DNA of 64,000 nt, from the NCBI RefSeq assembly GCF_013283645.1, contig NZ_JABEKV010000009.1, positions 45,450 through 109,449 on the forward strand, read 5' to 3'. Shown here one piece after another: positions 24,735-33,940 of this stretch. The first letter of the stretch is position 1. The number at the start of each line of letters is the position of its first letter. The position numbers and the translations under genes were made by a program. The notes under the pieces were generated by a model. It was not told the origin of the DNA. It searched no databases and was given only the letters and a program-made list of their open reading frames with translations. Source of the stretch: Sinorhizobium psoraleae. GTDB taxonomy: Bacteria > Pseudomonadota > Alphaproteobacteria > Rhizobiales > Rhizobiaceae.

Positions 24735-27536
24735 ATGATGACCAAGCCATACAAGAAAAAACTGATCGAGGTTGCCATTCCGCTTGAGGCGATCAATGCG
24801 GCCTCAGCGCGGGAGAAGTCGATCCGGCATGGGCATCCGTCGACTCTGCACCTGTGGTGGGCACGGCGGCCGCTGGCTGCCTGCAGAGCTGTGCTATTTG
24901 CCCAGCTGGTAGACGATCCCTCCAGCAATCCCGACCAGTTTCCCAGCCATGAGGATCAGGAGCGCGAGCGCAAGCGACTTTTTGCGATCATTGAGGAGTT
25001 GGTACTCTGGGAGAACTCGACCAACGAGGAAGTGCTGGAACGGGCACGCGCGGAGATTCGCAAGAGCTGTGGTGGTGAACTTCCCCCCGTCTACGATCCA
25101 TTCTCCGGCGGCGGGTCGATCCCTCTGGAGGCGCAGCGGCTGGGCCTGCCTGCCTATGGTTCCGACCTCAACCCGGTTGCGGTGATGATCGGCAAGGCGA
25201 TGATCGAGATTCCGGCCAAGTTCAAGGACATGCCCCCGATCCACCCCGGCATCAAGGAGCGGCAGTTCTATCGCAATGCCGAAGGGCTGGCTGAGGATGT
25301 CAAATATTATTCCGAATGGATGCGCGAGAAAGCGTGGGAACGCATTGGGCACCTTTACCCGCAGGTTAATTTGCCGAAGGAGCACGGAGGCGGACAAGCT
25401 ACGGTGATTGCGTGGATATGGGCGCGGACGGTACCGAGCCCAGATCCTGCATTTTCCGATGTGCGGGTGCCAATTGCGTCAAGTTTTCTCCTGAGCTCCA
25501 AGGCAGGAAAAGAGGCTTGGGTCGAGCCGATCGTCGATCGCGCTACAAAGACGATCATCTACCGTATTCGTAATGGCGGAACAAAGGCCGAGATTGCCGC
25601 GGCAAGGGAAGGCACCAAGGCTGGACGCGGCGCGAATTTCCGCTGTCTTATGTCAGACACAGCCATTACACCTGATTACGTGAAGAGCAAAGGCAAGGCA
25701 GGCGAAATGGGGCAGGCCCTGATCGCCATAGTTGCTGAGGGCAATCGCAGCCGCGCATATGTTGCGCCGACGGAAATGCACGAGCAGCTTGCTCTTTCCG
25801 CCAAGCCCGTATGGCGGCCGGAAACCAACCTGCCGAACGATCCGCGCAATTTTTGGACAGTGGATTATGGCCTGACGACCTTCGGCGATCTGTTCACGAA
25901 GCGGCAGTTAGTGGCCCTCAATACCTTCAGTGATCTCCTGCACCAGGTTCGAGCGCAAATCGAGGCTGACGCGGCTAAGGCTGGTCTCTCGTCCGACCCC
26001 ACCCCCCTGCGGGATGGCGGCAAGGGCGCCAAAGCATATGCCGAGGCGGCGAGTGTGTATTTGGGGTTCGCCATCACACGATTGGCAGACCGTGGAAGCA
26101 CGATTTGCGGCTGGGATTCCGGATACACAAAGATTCGCAATACCTTTGGGAGGCAGTCTCTCCCTATGACCTGGGATTTCGCCGAAGGTAACGGATTCTC
26201 CAGTTCAACTGGAAACTGGATTTCTTGTGTTGAATGGATTTGGAAGGTTCTGGATGCAATTATTGTTGCCGCACCCGGGAATGAGCGCCAACATGACGCG
26301 CAAACTGTCGATTATCCCAACAACACCGTTATCTCCACCGACCCGCCTTACTACGACAACATCGGGTACGCCGACCTTTCCGACTTTTTCTTCACCTGGA
26401 TGAAACCGGCCCTACGTCCTGTTTTCCCCGAGATTTTTGGCGTTCTCGCAACACCCAAAGCGGAAGAACTTGTCGCCACGCCTTATCGCCATGGAGGCAG
26501 GGAGGCGGCTGAGGCTTTCTTCTTGGAAGGGATGAGCCGAGCAATCATTAACATGGCAACACAATCCTCGAATCTGTTTCCCGCGACGATCTACTACGCG
26601 TTTAAGCAAAGCGAAGTCGCGCAAGAAGGCATCAGCTCCACCGGTTGGGCGACATTTCTGCAGGCCGTAGTCGAGGCTGGGTATGCTGTTGTCGGCACTT
26701 GGCCAATGCGCACCGAGATGGCGAATCGTATGATCGCTTCAGGTACCAATGCGCTTGCTAACTCGGTTGTCCTAGTCTGCCGGCAGAAGGAAGCCACTGC
26801 TGAAGCCATCACCCGTGCCGAGTTCATTCGAGCGCTAAAGCGAGAACTCCCCCCAGCGATCGCCGAGCTACAGGCCGCGAACATTGCTCCGGCGGATATG
26901 CCGCAATCGGCTATCGGTCCGGGAATGGGTGTGTTCTCTCGCTACAAATCGGTGCTGGAATCTGACGACAACCCGATGGCGGTGAAGGCCGCGCTGCAGC
27001 TGATAAACCGCGAGCTCGATGAATATTTGGGTGGAATTCAGGGTGAGTTCGATGCTGACACCCGCTTTACAATCACATGGTTTGAGCAAAACGGGTTGAA
27101 GGCCGGAGACTATGGCACCGCAAATAGCATAGCGACTGCACGCGGCATTTCGGTCGAGAGCGTAAAGCACGCTGGGATCGTTGAAAGCGCGGCTGGTAAG
27201 GTGCGAGTTTTAAAGCGGGACGAGCTTGATCCTGGTTGGGACCCGGAAGCTGACACGCACTTGACGATCTGGGAGTGCCTTCAGCATCTGGTCCGGCTGC
27301 ATGAGAAGGACGGTATCTCTCATAGCACGGCGCTGGTTTTGAAGAAGATTGGTGACAAGGCAGAGGCAGTAAAAGACCTCGCCTATTGCCTCTACGATAT
27401 CTGCGCGAACAAGCGGCAGGATGCCAAGGAAGCCACGGCCTATAACGCCCTGATCGCGGATTGGACCGAACTGACGCGCGAGGCCGCAACAATCCATGAC
27501 ATACGCGGCGATGGCCAGACGCGAATGAATTTCTAA
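24735..27536 (+). CDS. DUF1156-family adenine-specific DNA methyltransferase
   Basis: A 933-residue DNA methylase. The N-terminus KKLIEVAIPLEAINAASAREK...HPSTLHLWWARRPLAACRA is the DUF1156 hallmark. The SAM-binding segment DPFSGGGSIPLEAQRLGLPAYGSDLNPVA lies at about 120-150. The catalytic motif IV DPPYYDNIGYADLSDFF lies near residue 535, which predicts N6-adenine or N4-cytosine methylation. Immediately follows the 164-aa gene; ATG ATG at the start leaves the choice between 24735 and 24738 open. It would mark self DNA in the defence system. Confidence 0.93.
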   Translation: MMTKPYKKKLIEVAIPLEAINAASAREKSIRHGHPSTLHLWWARRPLAACRAVLFAQLVDDPSSNPDQFPSHEDQERERKRLFAIIEELVLWENSTNEEVLERARAEIRKSCGGELPPVYDPFSGGGSIPLEAQRLGLPAYGSDLNPVAVMIGKAMIEIPAKFKDMPPIHPGIKERQFYRNAEGLAEDVKYYSEWMREKAWERIGHLYPQVNLPKEHGGGQATVIAWIWARTVPSPDPAFSDVRVPIASSFLLSSKAGKEAWVEPIVDRATKTIIYRIRNGGTKAEIAAAREGTKAGRGANFRCLMSDTAITPDYVKSKGKAGEMGQALIAIVAEGNRSRAYVAPTEMHEQLALSAKPVWRPETNLPNDPRNFWTVDYGLTTFGDLFTKRQLVALNTFSDLLHQVRAQIEADAAKAGLSSDPTPLRDGGKGAKAYAEAASVYLGFAITRLADRGSTICGWDSGYTKIRNTFGRQSLPMTWDFAEGNGFSSSTGNWISCVEWIWKVLDAIIVAAPGNERQHDAQTVDYPNNTVISTDPPYYDNIGYADLSDFFFTWMKPALRPVFPEIFGVLATPKAEELVATPYRHGGREAAEAFFLEGMSRAIINMATQSSNLFPATIYYAFKQSEVAQEGISSTGWATFLQAVVEAGYAVVGTWPMRTEMANRMIASGTNALANSVVLVCRQKEATAEAITRAEFIRALKRELPPAIAELQAANIAPADMPQSAIGPGMGVFSRYKSVLESDDNPMAVKAALQLINRELDEYLGGIQGEFDADTRFTITWFEQNGLKAGDYGTANSIATARGISVESVKHAGIVESAAGKVRVLKRDELDPGWDPEADTHLTIWECLQHLVRLHEKDGISHSTALVLKKIGDKAEAVKDLAYCLYDICANKRQDAKEATAYNALIADWTELTREAATIHDIRGDGQTRMNF

Positions 27537-27549
27537 GGGGGTTATATTT

Positions 27550-30500
27550 ATGGCTAAGAGTACGCGTCAGCACGTATTTGAGGGTATGGAACTACTGCCG
27601 GAGGGGCTGATCCCCTTCGTCGAAAAGCGTTTGGAAACCTCACTGTCCGGCCACTGGCAGGTCGAGGTCGTACAGCGCGTTCAGGGATTGAAACCCAATA
27701 GCCATGGCACGGCCATCGCCTGGGACCAGCAGGGCTTGCTTAAGGCCATGATGGCGTTCTGGAAGGATTCTTTCGGTACGGTGCTGGGCCATCCCGAACG
27801 GTCGTACGTTTCTGAGCTATTGGACGTTCGCAATAAGCTCGCTCACAATGAGAATTTCACCTACGACGATGCCGAACGGGCGCTGGATACCATGCGGCGC
27901 CTGCTGGAGGCCGTGAGCGCCGGCGACGTCGCCGAGAAAATCAGCGCGTCTCGGGACACCATTCTGCGGACCAAGTATGCCGAGCTGCAGCGCAATGAGG
28001 AACGGCGGAAAACGCAGCGCAGCGAAATTTCCGTCGAGACCGTGGCCGGGCTGATGCCCTGGCGCGAGGTCGTGGAGCCGCACCAGGACGTGGCGACGGG
28101 TGAGTTTCAGCAGGCCGAATTTGCCGCCGACCTTGCCAAGGTCCACAATGGCAGCGCCCCGTCCGAGTACCGCAACCCTCGCGAGTTTTTTGCGCGCACC
28201 TACCTGACGGAGGGCCTGAGCAATCTGTTGATCGGCGCCGCCAAACGGCTTTCCGGGTCCGGCGGAGACCCGGTTGTTGAATTGCAGACCAATTTCGGTG
28301 GCGGTAAGACGCACTCGATGCTGGCGCTGTATCATATGGTCAGCGGCACGCCGGTTGGCGACCTGCCTGGGCTTGACCAGCTCCTATCACGCAACGGTCT
28401 GACGGTACCTGCAAAAATAAAACGCGCTGTGCTCGTCGGTACGTCGCGCGGTCCGCAGGACATTATCAGCCTTGAAGGCGGGAGGAAAATCCGCACGACA
28501 TGGGGCGAACTGGCCTGGCAGCTCGGCGGCGCGGAACTTTTCGAGATGGTTGCCGAGAACGACGCCCGCGGCATCGCGCCGGGTTCCAACCTGCTCGAAG
28601 CTATCTTCAAGAAATGCTCGCCCTGCCTGATTCTGATCGACGAATGGGTCGCGTATCTCCGGCAGATTTACAAGGTCGACGGTCTGCCTTCGGGTTCCTT
28701 CGACGCCAACCTCTCCTTCGTTCAGGCTCTGACCGAAGCGGTCAAGGCCAGTCCCGGCACACTTCTTGTCGCCTCGCTACCCGCCTCGCAGATCGAAGTC
28801 GGCGGCGAAGGAGGGCATGAAGCTCTGGCCCGCTTGAAACAGACCTTCAGTCGTGTTGAGTCGTCGTGGCGACCAGCTTCGCAGGAGGAAAGCTATGAGA
28901 TCGTCCGTCGCCGCCTCTTCAAGGAAATCCCCGGCGACAAGTTTCATCACCGCGACAACACGCTGAAGCAGTACGGCAAGCTCTATCGGGAAAACTCTAA
29001 CGACTTCCCGCAGGGATGCACGGATGAGGACTATCGCAGGAAACTGGAGAAGGCATATCCGATCCATCCGGAACTGTTCGACCAGCTGTATACGAGCTGG
29101 GGATCGTTGGAAAAATTCCAGCGTACCCGCGGGGTGCTGCGGCTGATGGCCCAGGTCATCCACGAACTCTGGATGGGTAATGACCCGTCGGTCATGATTA
29201 TGCCCGGCAGCGTCGCGATCAGCTCCGCGCGCGTGGAGCCGGAACTTCTCCACTACCTCGACACGAGCTGGCAATCGATCATCGCGGGGGATGTCGATGG
29301 CATCACGTCGACACCTTACAAGGTCGACCAGGCTGCGCCGAACCTGAACCGCTATTCGGCGACGCGCAGAGTTGCGCGCGCCGTGTTCATGGGTACCGCG
29401 CCGACCCACGGACAGGAAAACAAGGGGCTCGACGACAAGCAGATCAATCTGGGTGTGGTACAGCCCGGAGAGCGTCCAGCCATCTTTGGTGACGCTCTCA
29501 GGCGCCTGACTAACCAGGCCAAGTTCATGCACAGCGACCTGGGCCGCTACTGGTACTCGATGTCGGCCAGCCTGAACCGAATTGCCGCCGATCGCGCGGG
29601 CCAGTTCGAAGAAGCGCTCGTGCTGATGGAGATCGACAAAGCGCTGGTCAGCTACGTCAATGGGCTGGCGGATCGAGGGCTTTTCGACGCTGTCCAGATT
29701 GCGCCCAGCAGCTCGTCCGATGTTCCCGATGAACGCGGAGGGGTTCGCGCGGTTGTGCTCGGCATCGCGCACCCCCATACCGGCCGCGATGGTTCGGAAG
29801 CGCACACCGAAGCAAAGGATATCCTGATGCAGCGCGGTAGCACGCCGCGGGTCTACAGGAACATGCTCGTGTTCCTGGCGGCAGAGCAACGCCAGCTGGA
29901 TAACCTGAAATCTGCCACGCGATCATCCCTAGCCTGGGCGGAGATTGTGCGGGAAATCGACCGTCTCAACCTTACGCAAAGCGACAGCGCATTGGCCAAG
30001 TCGAAGGTGGCCGAGGCGAATGAAACCCTCAGGACTCGCGTGAAGGAAGCCTGGTGCTACCTGCTCTATCCTGTCCAGGAGAGCGCACAAGTCGACCTTA
30101 CATGGAGCTCTGCGAAGATACCGGCACAGGACGGATTGCTGGCCCGCGCGAGCAAGAAGCTGGTTAGCGATGAAGGATTGTTGCCGGAGCTTGGCCCAAC
30201 GCGCCTGGACCGCGAACTCCAGAAATACATCTGGAATGGCAAGCCGCATCTTTCCCTCAAGGATCTGTGGGAATACCTGAACCGCTACATCTACCTGCCC
30301 AGGTTGCAAAACCAGCAGGTATTAGTGAAGGCCGTTCAGGCAGCAATCTCAGGAATGCTACCGGGGCCCTTCGCCTACGCTGAGGGGTGGGATGAGGCCA
30401 CCCAAGCTTATCATGGTCTGACCATCGAGAAGGCGGGCAATGTTCCCGTCGTAATCGACAGTGACAGCGTCATCATCAAACCCGATGTTGCGCTTAGTAA

Positions 30501-30855
30501 GCTTGTTGTCCCGAAGCCCGCGGTACCAGCCGGCATTGATGACGACATCGACAGTCGGACGAGTGAGCCAACGAGCGGATCGACCACTGGCTCTGACGGC
30601 CCGGCGAGACCGACTCCTGAAAAGCTACCGACGAGATTCATTGGCACCGTTATGATCTCGGCAGAAAGACCTGCTAGGGAGATTCACCAAATCGTTGAGG
30701 CCATCGTTGAGCAGTTGACAACGATGGCAGGCAGCGACGTGTCACTGAAGCTGGAAATTGACGCGGAAGTCCCCGGAGGTTTGGATCGCGCCAAAGTTCG
30801 CACTCTCTTGGAGAACGCGACGACGCTTGGTTTTATCGATAAGGTCGTGAGCTAG
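27550..30855 (+). CDS. DUF499-family ATPase with N-terminal Swt1-type HEPN-like domain
   Basis: An 1101-residue ATPase. Residues about 1-125 resemble the Swt1/HEPN-like domain, with RNKLAHNE at 94-101 (R-N-x3-H). The DUF499 ATPase core has Walker A FGGGKTHSM (about 249-257) and Walker B CLILIDEWVAYL (about 357-368). The C-terminal part has a Ser/Thr-rich linker (about 1000-1030) and a small final domain. Twelve bases after the methylase with a weak GGGGG-type RBS. Pairing of DUF1156 and DUF499 with a helicase is a known defence arrangement, described as a helicase-methylase-ATPase (Hma-type) system; the name is from memory. Last gene of the operon. Confidence 0.9.
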   Translation: MAKSTRQHVFEGMELLPEGLIPFVEKRLETSLSGHWQVEVVQRVQGLKPNSHGTAIAWDQQGLLKAMMAFWKDSFGTVLGHPERSYVSELLDVRNKLAHNENFTYDDAERALDTMRRLLEAVSAGDVAEKISASRDTILRTKYAELQRNEERRKTQRSEISVETVAGLMPWREVVEPHQDVATGEFQQAEFAADLAKVHNGSAPSEYRNPREFFARTYLTEGLSNLLIGAAKRLSGSGGDPVVELQTNFGGGKTHSMLALYHMVSGTPVGDLPGLDQLLSRNGLTVPAKIKRAVLVGTSRGPQDIISLEGGRKIRTTWGELAWQLGGAELFEMVAENDARGIAPGSNLLEAIFKKCSPCLILIDEWVAYLRQIYKVDGLPSGSFDANLSFVQALTEAVKASPGTLLVASLPASQIEVGGEGGHEALARLKQTFSRVESSWRPASQEESYEIVRRRLFKEIPGDKFHHRDNTLKQYGKLYRENSNDFPQGCTDEDYRRKLEKAYPIHPELFDQLYTSWGSLEKFQRTRGVLRLMAQVIHELWMGNDPSVMIMPGSVAISSARVEPELLHYLDTSWQSIIAGDVDGITSTPYKVDQAAPNLNRYSATRRVARAVFMGTAPTHGQENKGLDDKQINLGVVQPGERPAIFGDALRRLTNQAKFMHSDLGRYWYSMSASLNRIAADRAGQFEEALVLMEIDKALVSYVNGLADRGLFDAVQIAPSSSSDVPDERGGVRAVVLGIAHPHTGRDGSEAHTEAKDILMQRGSTPRVYRNMLVFLAAEQRQLDNLKSATRSSLAWAEIVREIDRLNLTQSDSALAKSKVAEANETLRTRVKEAWCYLLYPVQESAQVDLTWSSAKIPAQDGLLARASKKLVSDEGLLPELGPTRLDRELQKYIWNGKPHLSLKDLWEYLNRYIYLPRLQNQQVLVKAVQAAISGMLPGPFAYAEGWDEATQAYHGLTIEKAGNVPVVIDSDSVIIKPDVALSKLVVPKPAVPAGIDDDIDSRTSEPTSGSTTGSDGPARPTPEKLPTRFIGTVMISAERPAREIHQIVEAIVEQLTTMAGSDVSLKLEIDAEVPGGLDRAKVRTLLENATTLGFIDKVVS

Positions 30856-31202
30856 GCAAAAGGGCCCGCTTCAATCGAGCCTTGGTCCGTTTCCCCCCTC
30901 AGGGGTTGCTGACGGTCTCGACAGGTATTGATGCGACCAGTTCTGTCAGCTTTGGGATTAGGGGCGTACCTAAGTAAGTCGCGATGCCCCGTCTCTCCGC
31001 TTGTTAAACTGTCTAAATTCGGCCATGACTGTTGAAATCTCTTGGAGGTCAAGTCGTTCCATTGCTCAGCGCGCGGCGAGCGAGCCAGAACAAGGGTGAG
31101 GGGGGTTTGCAGGCGTCGGCACCCGAAAAAGTGCAGTTACAGGTTCAACAGGATGTGGATGCTGTTTTGGCATTCGGAATACAGAGGTCGAGGAAAACCG
31201 AC
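30856..31202. other. Intergenic stretch before acpP
   Basis: 347 bp with no convincing gene. Just downstream of the DUF499 stop there is a C/T-rich tract (tttcccccctcaggggttgctg) with CCCCTCAGGGG at its centre, which may form a weak terminator. The frame open through acpP from 31032 has no ribosome-binding site at its upstream ATG, so the upstream part is probably leader. Confidence 0.45.
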
Positions 31203-31439
31203 ATGAGCGATATCGCAGAACGCGTAAAAAAAATTGTCATTGACCATCTCGGCGTTGATGCCGACAAGGTTGTCGAAGGTGCAAGTTTCATCGACGATCT
31301 CGGTGCAGATTCGCTCGACACGGTGGAACTCGTCATGGCCTTCGAAGAAGAGTTCGGCGTTGAAATTCCAGACGACGCTGCTGACTCGATCCTGACCGTC
31401 GGCGACGCGGCAAAGTTCATCGAGAAGGCACAGTCCTAG
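31203..31439 (+). CDS. acpP: Acyl carrier protein, solitary plasmid copy
   Basis: A 78-residue acyl carrier protein. The phosphopantetheine site is GADSLDTVELV (Ser37). The rest (MSDIAERVKKIVIDHLGV..., EEEFGVEIPDDAADSI) closely matches the housekeeping AcpP of Rhizobiaceae, which carries fatty-acid intermediates. Chromosomal acpP normally sits between fabG and fabF; here it stands alone between a defence operon and unrelated genes. GAGGAAAAC precedes the ATG; a longer in-frame start at 31032 is unlikely. Confidence 0.93.
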   Translation: MSDIAERVKKIVIDHLGVDADKVVEGASFIDDLGADSLDTVELVMAFEEEFGVEIPDDAADSILTVGDAAKFIEKAQS

Positions 31440-31729
31440 TCGACATGGGATAGCCTCCATAGGCTGATCTGTTCTAACGGCTTGTGTGTGCGAGCCGTTT
31501 CAATAAATGGCAAAGCAAAGTAGGGCCACGAGGCGTGACCCCAATGCATGTAATGACGTAGACGCGGCCGCGAAGGCCTGTCTGCGAGTCTAGCTTAGCT
31601 GCGTTAGGCGCCGAGGGGCAATTCTTACTATAGATTTCGTCGCTCGCTCGCCGGCGAGCGTTGCCACGCGGGGACCCACACAACCTGGCATTGGGTCAGC
31701 TTGAGAGGCCGGTCTCGGTTGATTTCATT
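31440..31729. other. Intergenic stretch after acpP
   Basis: About 290 bp in which I see no gene. It holds several short inverted repeats, such as CTCGCCGGCGAG near 31647-31658, but no T-tract that would make a clear terminator. Confidence 0.4.
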
Positions 31730-32209
31730 TTAGCCATTCCGCATTGGCCGATCGCGAGAAGATTCCAAGATGGAATTCATCTCAATGGCATTCAGGGTAC
31801 CCCGTGTCGCGATGAGGTAAGCCACCATATAGGTGAGCTTTTGCCTTGATTCCCGATTAGTCCGCGGCAAGTAATTGACGATCGCCAGGCGGCCAACTTC
31901 TTCGTCTCGCGCGACTTCCAACAGTACTTTTGCATCGGCGACGCTCGCAACCCTACCAACTGTCCCGCGTTCATCAAATACGCGAATGGCATCCGCGGCC
32001 GCCATTTGCGCCGCGATATGCCGATCCATCAACTCACCAAGGGAAACCGCGGTTTCCGCGCTATTCTCTTCTTTCTGTCCGGCCCCACCCGAAAGTCCCG
32101 CGATTTCTGCATAAGAAATACCGTCGAACGCTAACGCGCTCAAAGCCTTGCGAAGGCCTGAAGAAAAGTCTCCCCGATTACGGGACCGAAGCGAATCCGA
32201 AATTAACAT
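31730..32209 (-). CDS. Small conserved protein, paralogue of the 11.9-kb gene (start uncertain)
   Basis: The C-terminal ~105 residues align with the protein at 11903-12220 (AETAVSLGELMDRHIAAQMAAADAI, RLAIVNYLPR, KLTYMVAYLIATRGTL). This copy has an extra N-terminal part of at least 45 residues (MLISDSLRSRNRGDF...) and a short basic tail. The ATG at 32209 gives 159 residues; the frame stays open to a TTG at 32308 and could begin there. Two genes of the same family on the same strand bracket the recombinase and defence island. Function unknown. Confidence 0.5.
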   Translation of the reverse strand: MLISDSLRSRNRGDFSSGLRKALSALAFDGISYAEIAGLSGGAGQKEENSAETAVSLGELMDRHIAAQMAAADAIRVFDERGTVGRVASVADAKVLLEVARDEEVGRLAIVNYLPRTNRESRQKLTYMVAYLIATRGTLNAIEMNSILESSRDRPMRNG

Positions 32210-32341
32210 CCCAAAACCCACCTGTTGTCCGCACCAATTTGAAGGCGCTACTACGTTGCATTTAAACGCATTGATTGAGGACGAAGACACGATAGGGTAA
32301 GAAATCAAACGAAACCAAACGAAACCGAATCTGGTAAGCCT

Positions 32342-33931
32342 TTGTTAAAAAACGGAAAATTTTTTATCCCTCCGCCAAACGACGGAAGTGATTTCAAAGA
32401 ATTATTCAAGCGATTGGCTGCGGCTGGAGCAGGTCGACCATTGGGTAGCGATGGTTTTCCTGCAGGGCCGTGGACGCCGGAGCTTCTTGCAGAGGCGATT
32501 TCACAGATTGATTCGAACCGGGCTGGCGTGGATCTACGAACGGTTCAGCTTTGGTTTCAAGAGAACGAGAAGGGCATCAGCACTGCCAATATTCGTTGGC
32601 TGGCAAGGATTTTTGGGTGCAATGATCCAGTCGCCACCAGTGAATGGCAGATGGAGCTTAGCGATGCGCAATCCCGGTTCGCGGCAAGGAGACGAGCATC
32701 TAAGAATGCAAGAAGCAGCGTTGCGCCCGGTGTTCCGGAAGGGCCATTGACTGCGACTGTCGATGATGTGACTGGCTCGCGAGCTGAGTTGGCACGGGGG
32801 ACCGATATCAAGCGGCCGGACCGGCGTTTCGGCTTGGCGCTGAGATCGGAAGCGCTTTTTTCTCGCGGATCTCCCTTAAATTTACCGGCGTCGGTATTTG
32901 CGGGCGCCACCGCTCTTGGCTTCCTGTCATACATCACGGGCATTTACAGCGCCACGTACGTCCGGGCGGATGGCATCGTGAAGGAGGTTGGGTTTCTTTG
33001 GGCACCGAATTGGACATTCCTCTTTATGGTGCTTTTGCCACTGTTTTTTGCGATCGTAATAGAGCTGTTGGTCTTCTGGAGATACGAGGCGCGCTTAAAG
33101 TTTATGGCCCAGGGCGACAGGATGGAAAGCGAAAATGCTTGGGCGCGAAACGTCGAAGCTTCTTCGTATACATATTGGGCGGTTTTCTTGATTTGTGTAT
33201 TGTTTGCCGGTCTTTTTCAGTGGATCGGCGTGTGCTTGATCCCATTGATGAACGGTGGTGACGACTACGCGACGAGTTGGGGCACGTTGGCTATTGTGCG
33301 CCCTGAAGTTATATCGGTGCCAATGTCGATCGTGTTCACGGCTCTCGCATATCTATACATGTGCCTATGCTTTTATCTGTTCTTCGCGGGTCTCATTTTG
33401 CTTCACACGATGGTCCATGATCTCTGGAAAATTGGGGAAGCATCGAAGGCCCGGCCGGAGATAGAACATCGACACGAGCTCGATCAACTTGGTCTCAGGG
33501 TGATGCGCGGAATTTTTCGGTGCACTGTGCTGGGTATTCTAGTCGCCATATGCATGAAGGCCCAAAGCTCTTACCTGACATCGAATGGAGTGAACATCGT
33601 GGATTGGTTGGTCGGCGATATGTCATCAGCCTTGTATGTGCATAAAGATGTTAGCAACGGGTTCAGTTATAGAATGCCGACACACTACAGCAGCCTTCTT
33701 GTCGCTATTTCAACTTGTGTCGTCTTCCTCGTTGCTTCCATCCGTTTAAGTGTCGGACGTCGATACCGTATGCTTTTGTGGAAGATGTCGGCGGTCGTGG
33801 GCTTGCTCGTTGCTGCCTATCTCTTGATCGGCGCATTCGCTGGCTTTTCGATCCTTTTAGGTATCGGAGTGCTCCTCGCGATATATGGCCTCTTTGACCC
33901 AGCGTTTGGGCATGGCGAACGAGTGAGGTAG
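32342..33931 (+). CDS. Multi-spanning membrane protein with N-terminal HTH-like region (RcgA-like)
   Basis: A 529-residue protein. Residues about 20-110 look like a DNA-binding helical region (VDLRTVQLWFQENEKGISTANIRWLARIFGC). They are followed by about seven to eight membrane segments between 180 and 515. This composition fits the RcgA family known from control of conjugation in some rhizobial plasmids; the link is from memory and needs confirmation. Translation probably starts at TTG 32342, since no better start precedes the homologous region. The next gene starts 9 bp downstream, so the two may be coupled. Lower GC than its neighbours. Confidence 0.6.
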   Translation: MLKNGKFFIPPPNDGSDFKELFKRLAAAGAGRPLGSDGFPAGPWTPELLAEAISQIDSNRAGVDLRTVQLWFQENEKGISTANIRWLARIFGCNDPVATSEWQMELSDAQSRFAARRRASKNARSSVAPGVPEGPLTATVDDVTGSRAELARGTDIKRPDRRFGLALRSEALFSRGSPLNLPASVFAGATALGFLSYITGIYSATYVRADGIVKEVGFLWAPNWTFLFMVLLPLFFAIVIELLVFWRYEARLKFMAQGDRMESENAWARNVEASSYTYWAVFLICVLFAGLFQWIGVCLIPLMNGGDDYATSWGTLAIVRPEVISVPMSIVFTALAYLYMCLCFYLFFAGLILLHTMVHDLWKIGEASKARPEIEHRHELDQLGLRVMRGIFRCTVLGILVAICMKAQSSYLTSNGVNIVDWLVGDMSSALYVHKDVSNGFSYRMPTHYSSLLVAISTCVVFLVASIRLSVGRRYRMLLWKMSAVVGLLVAAYLLIGAFAGFSILLGIGVLLAIYGLFDPAFGHGERVR

Positions 33932-33940
33932 GAAATCAGA

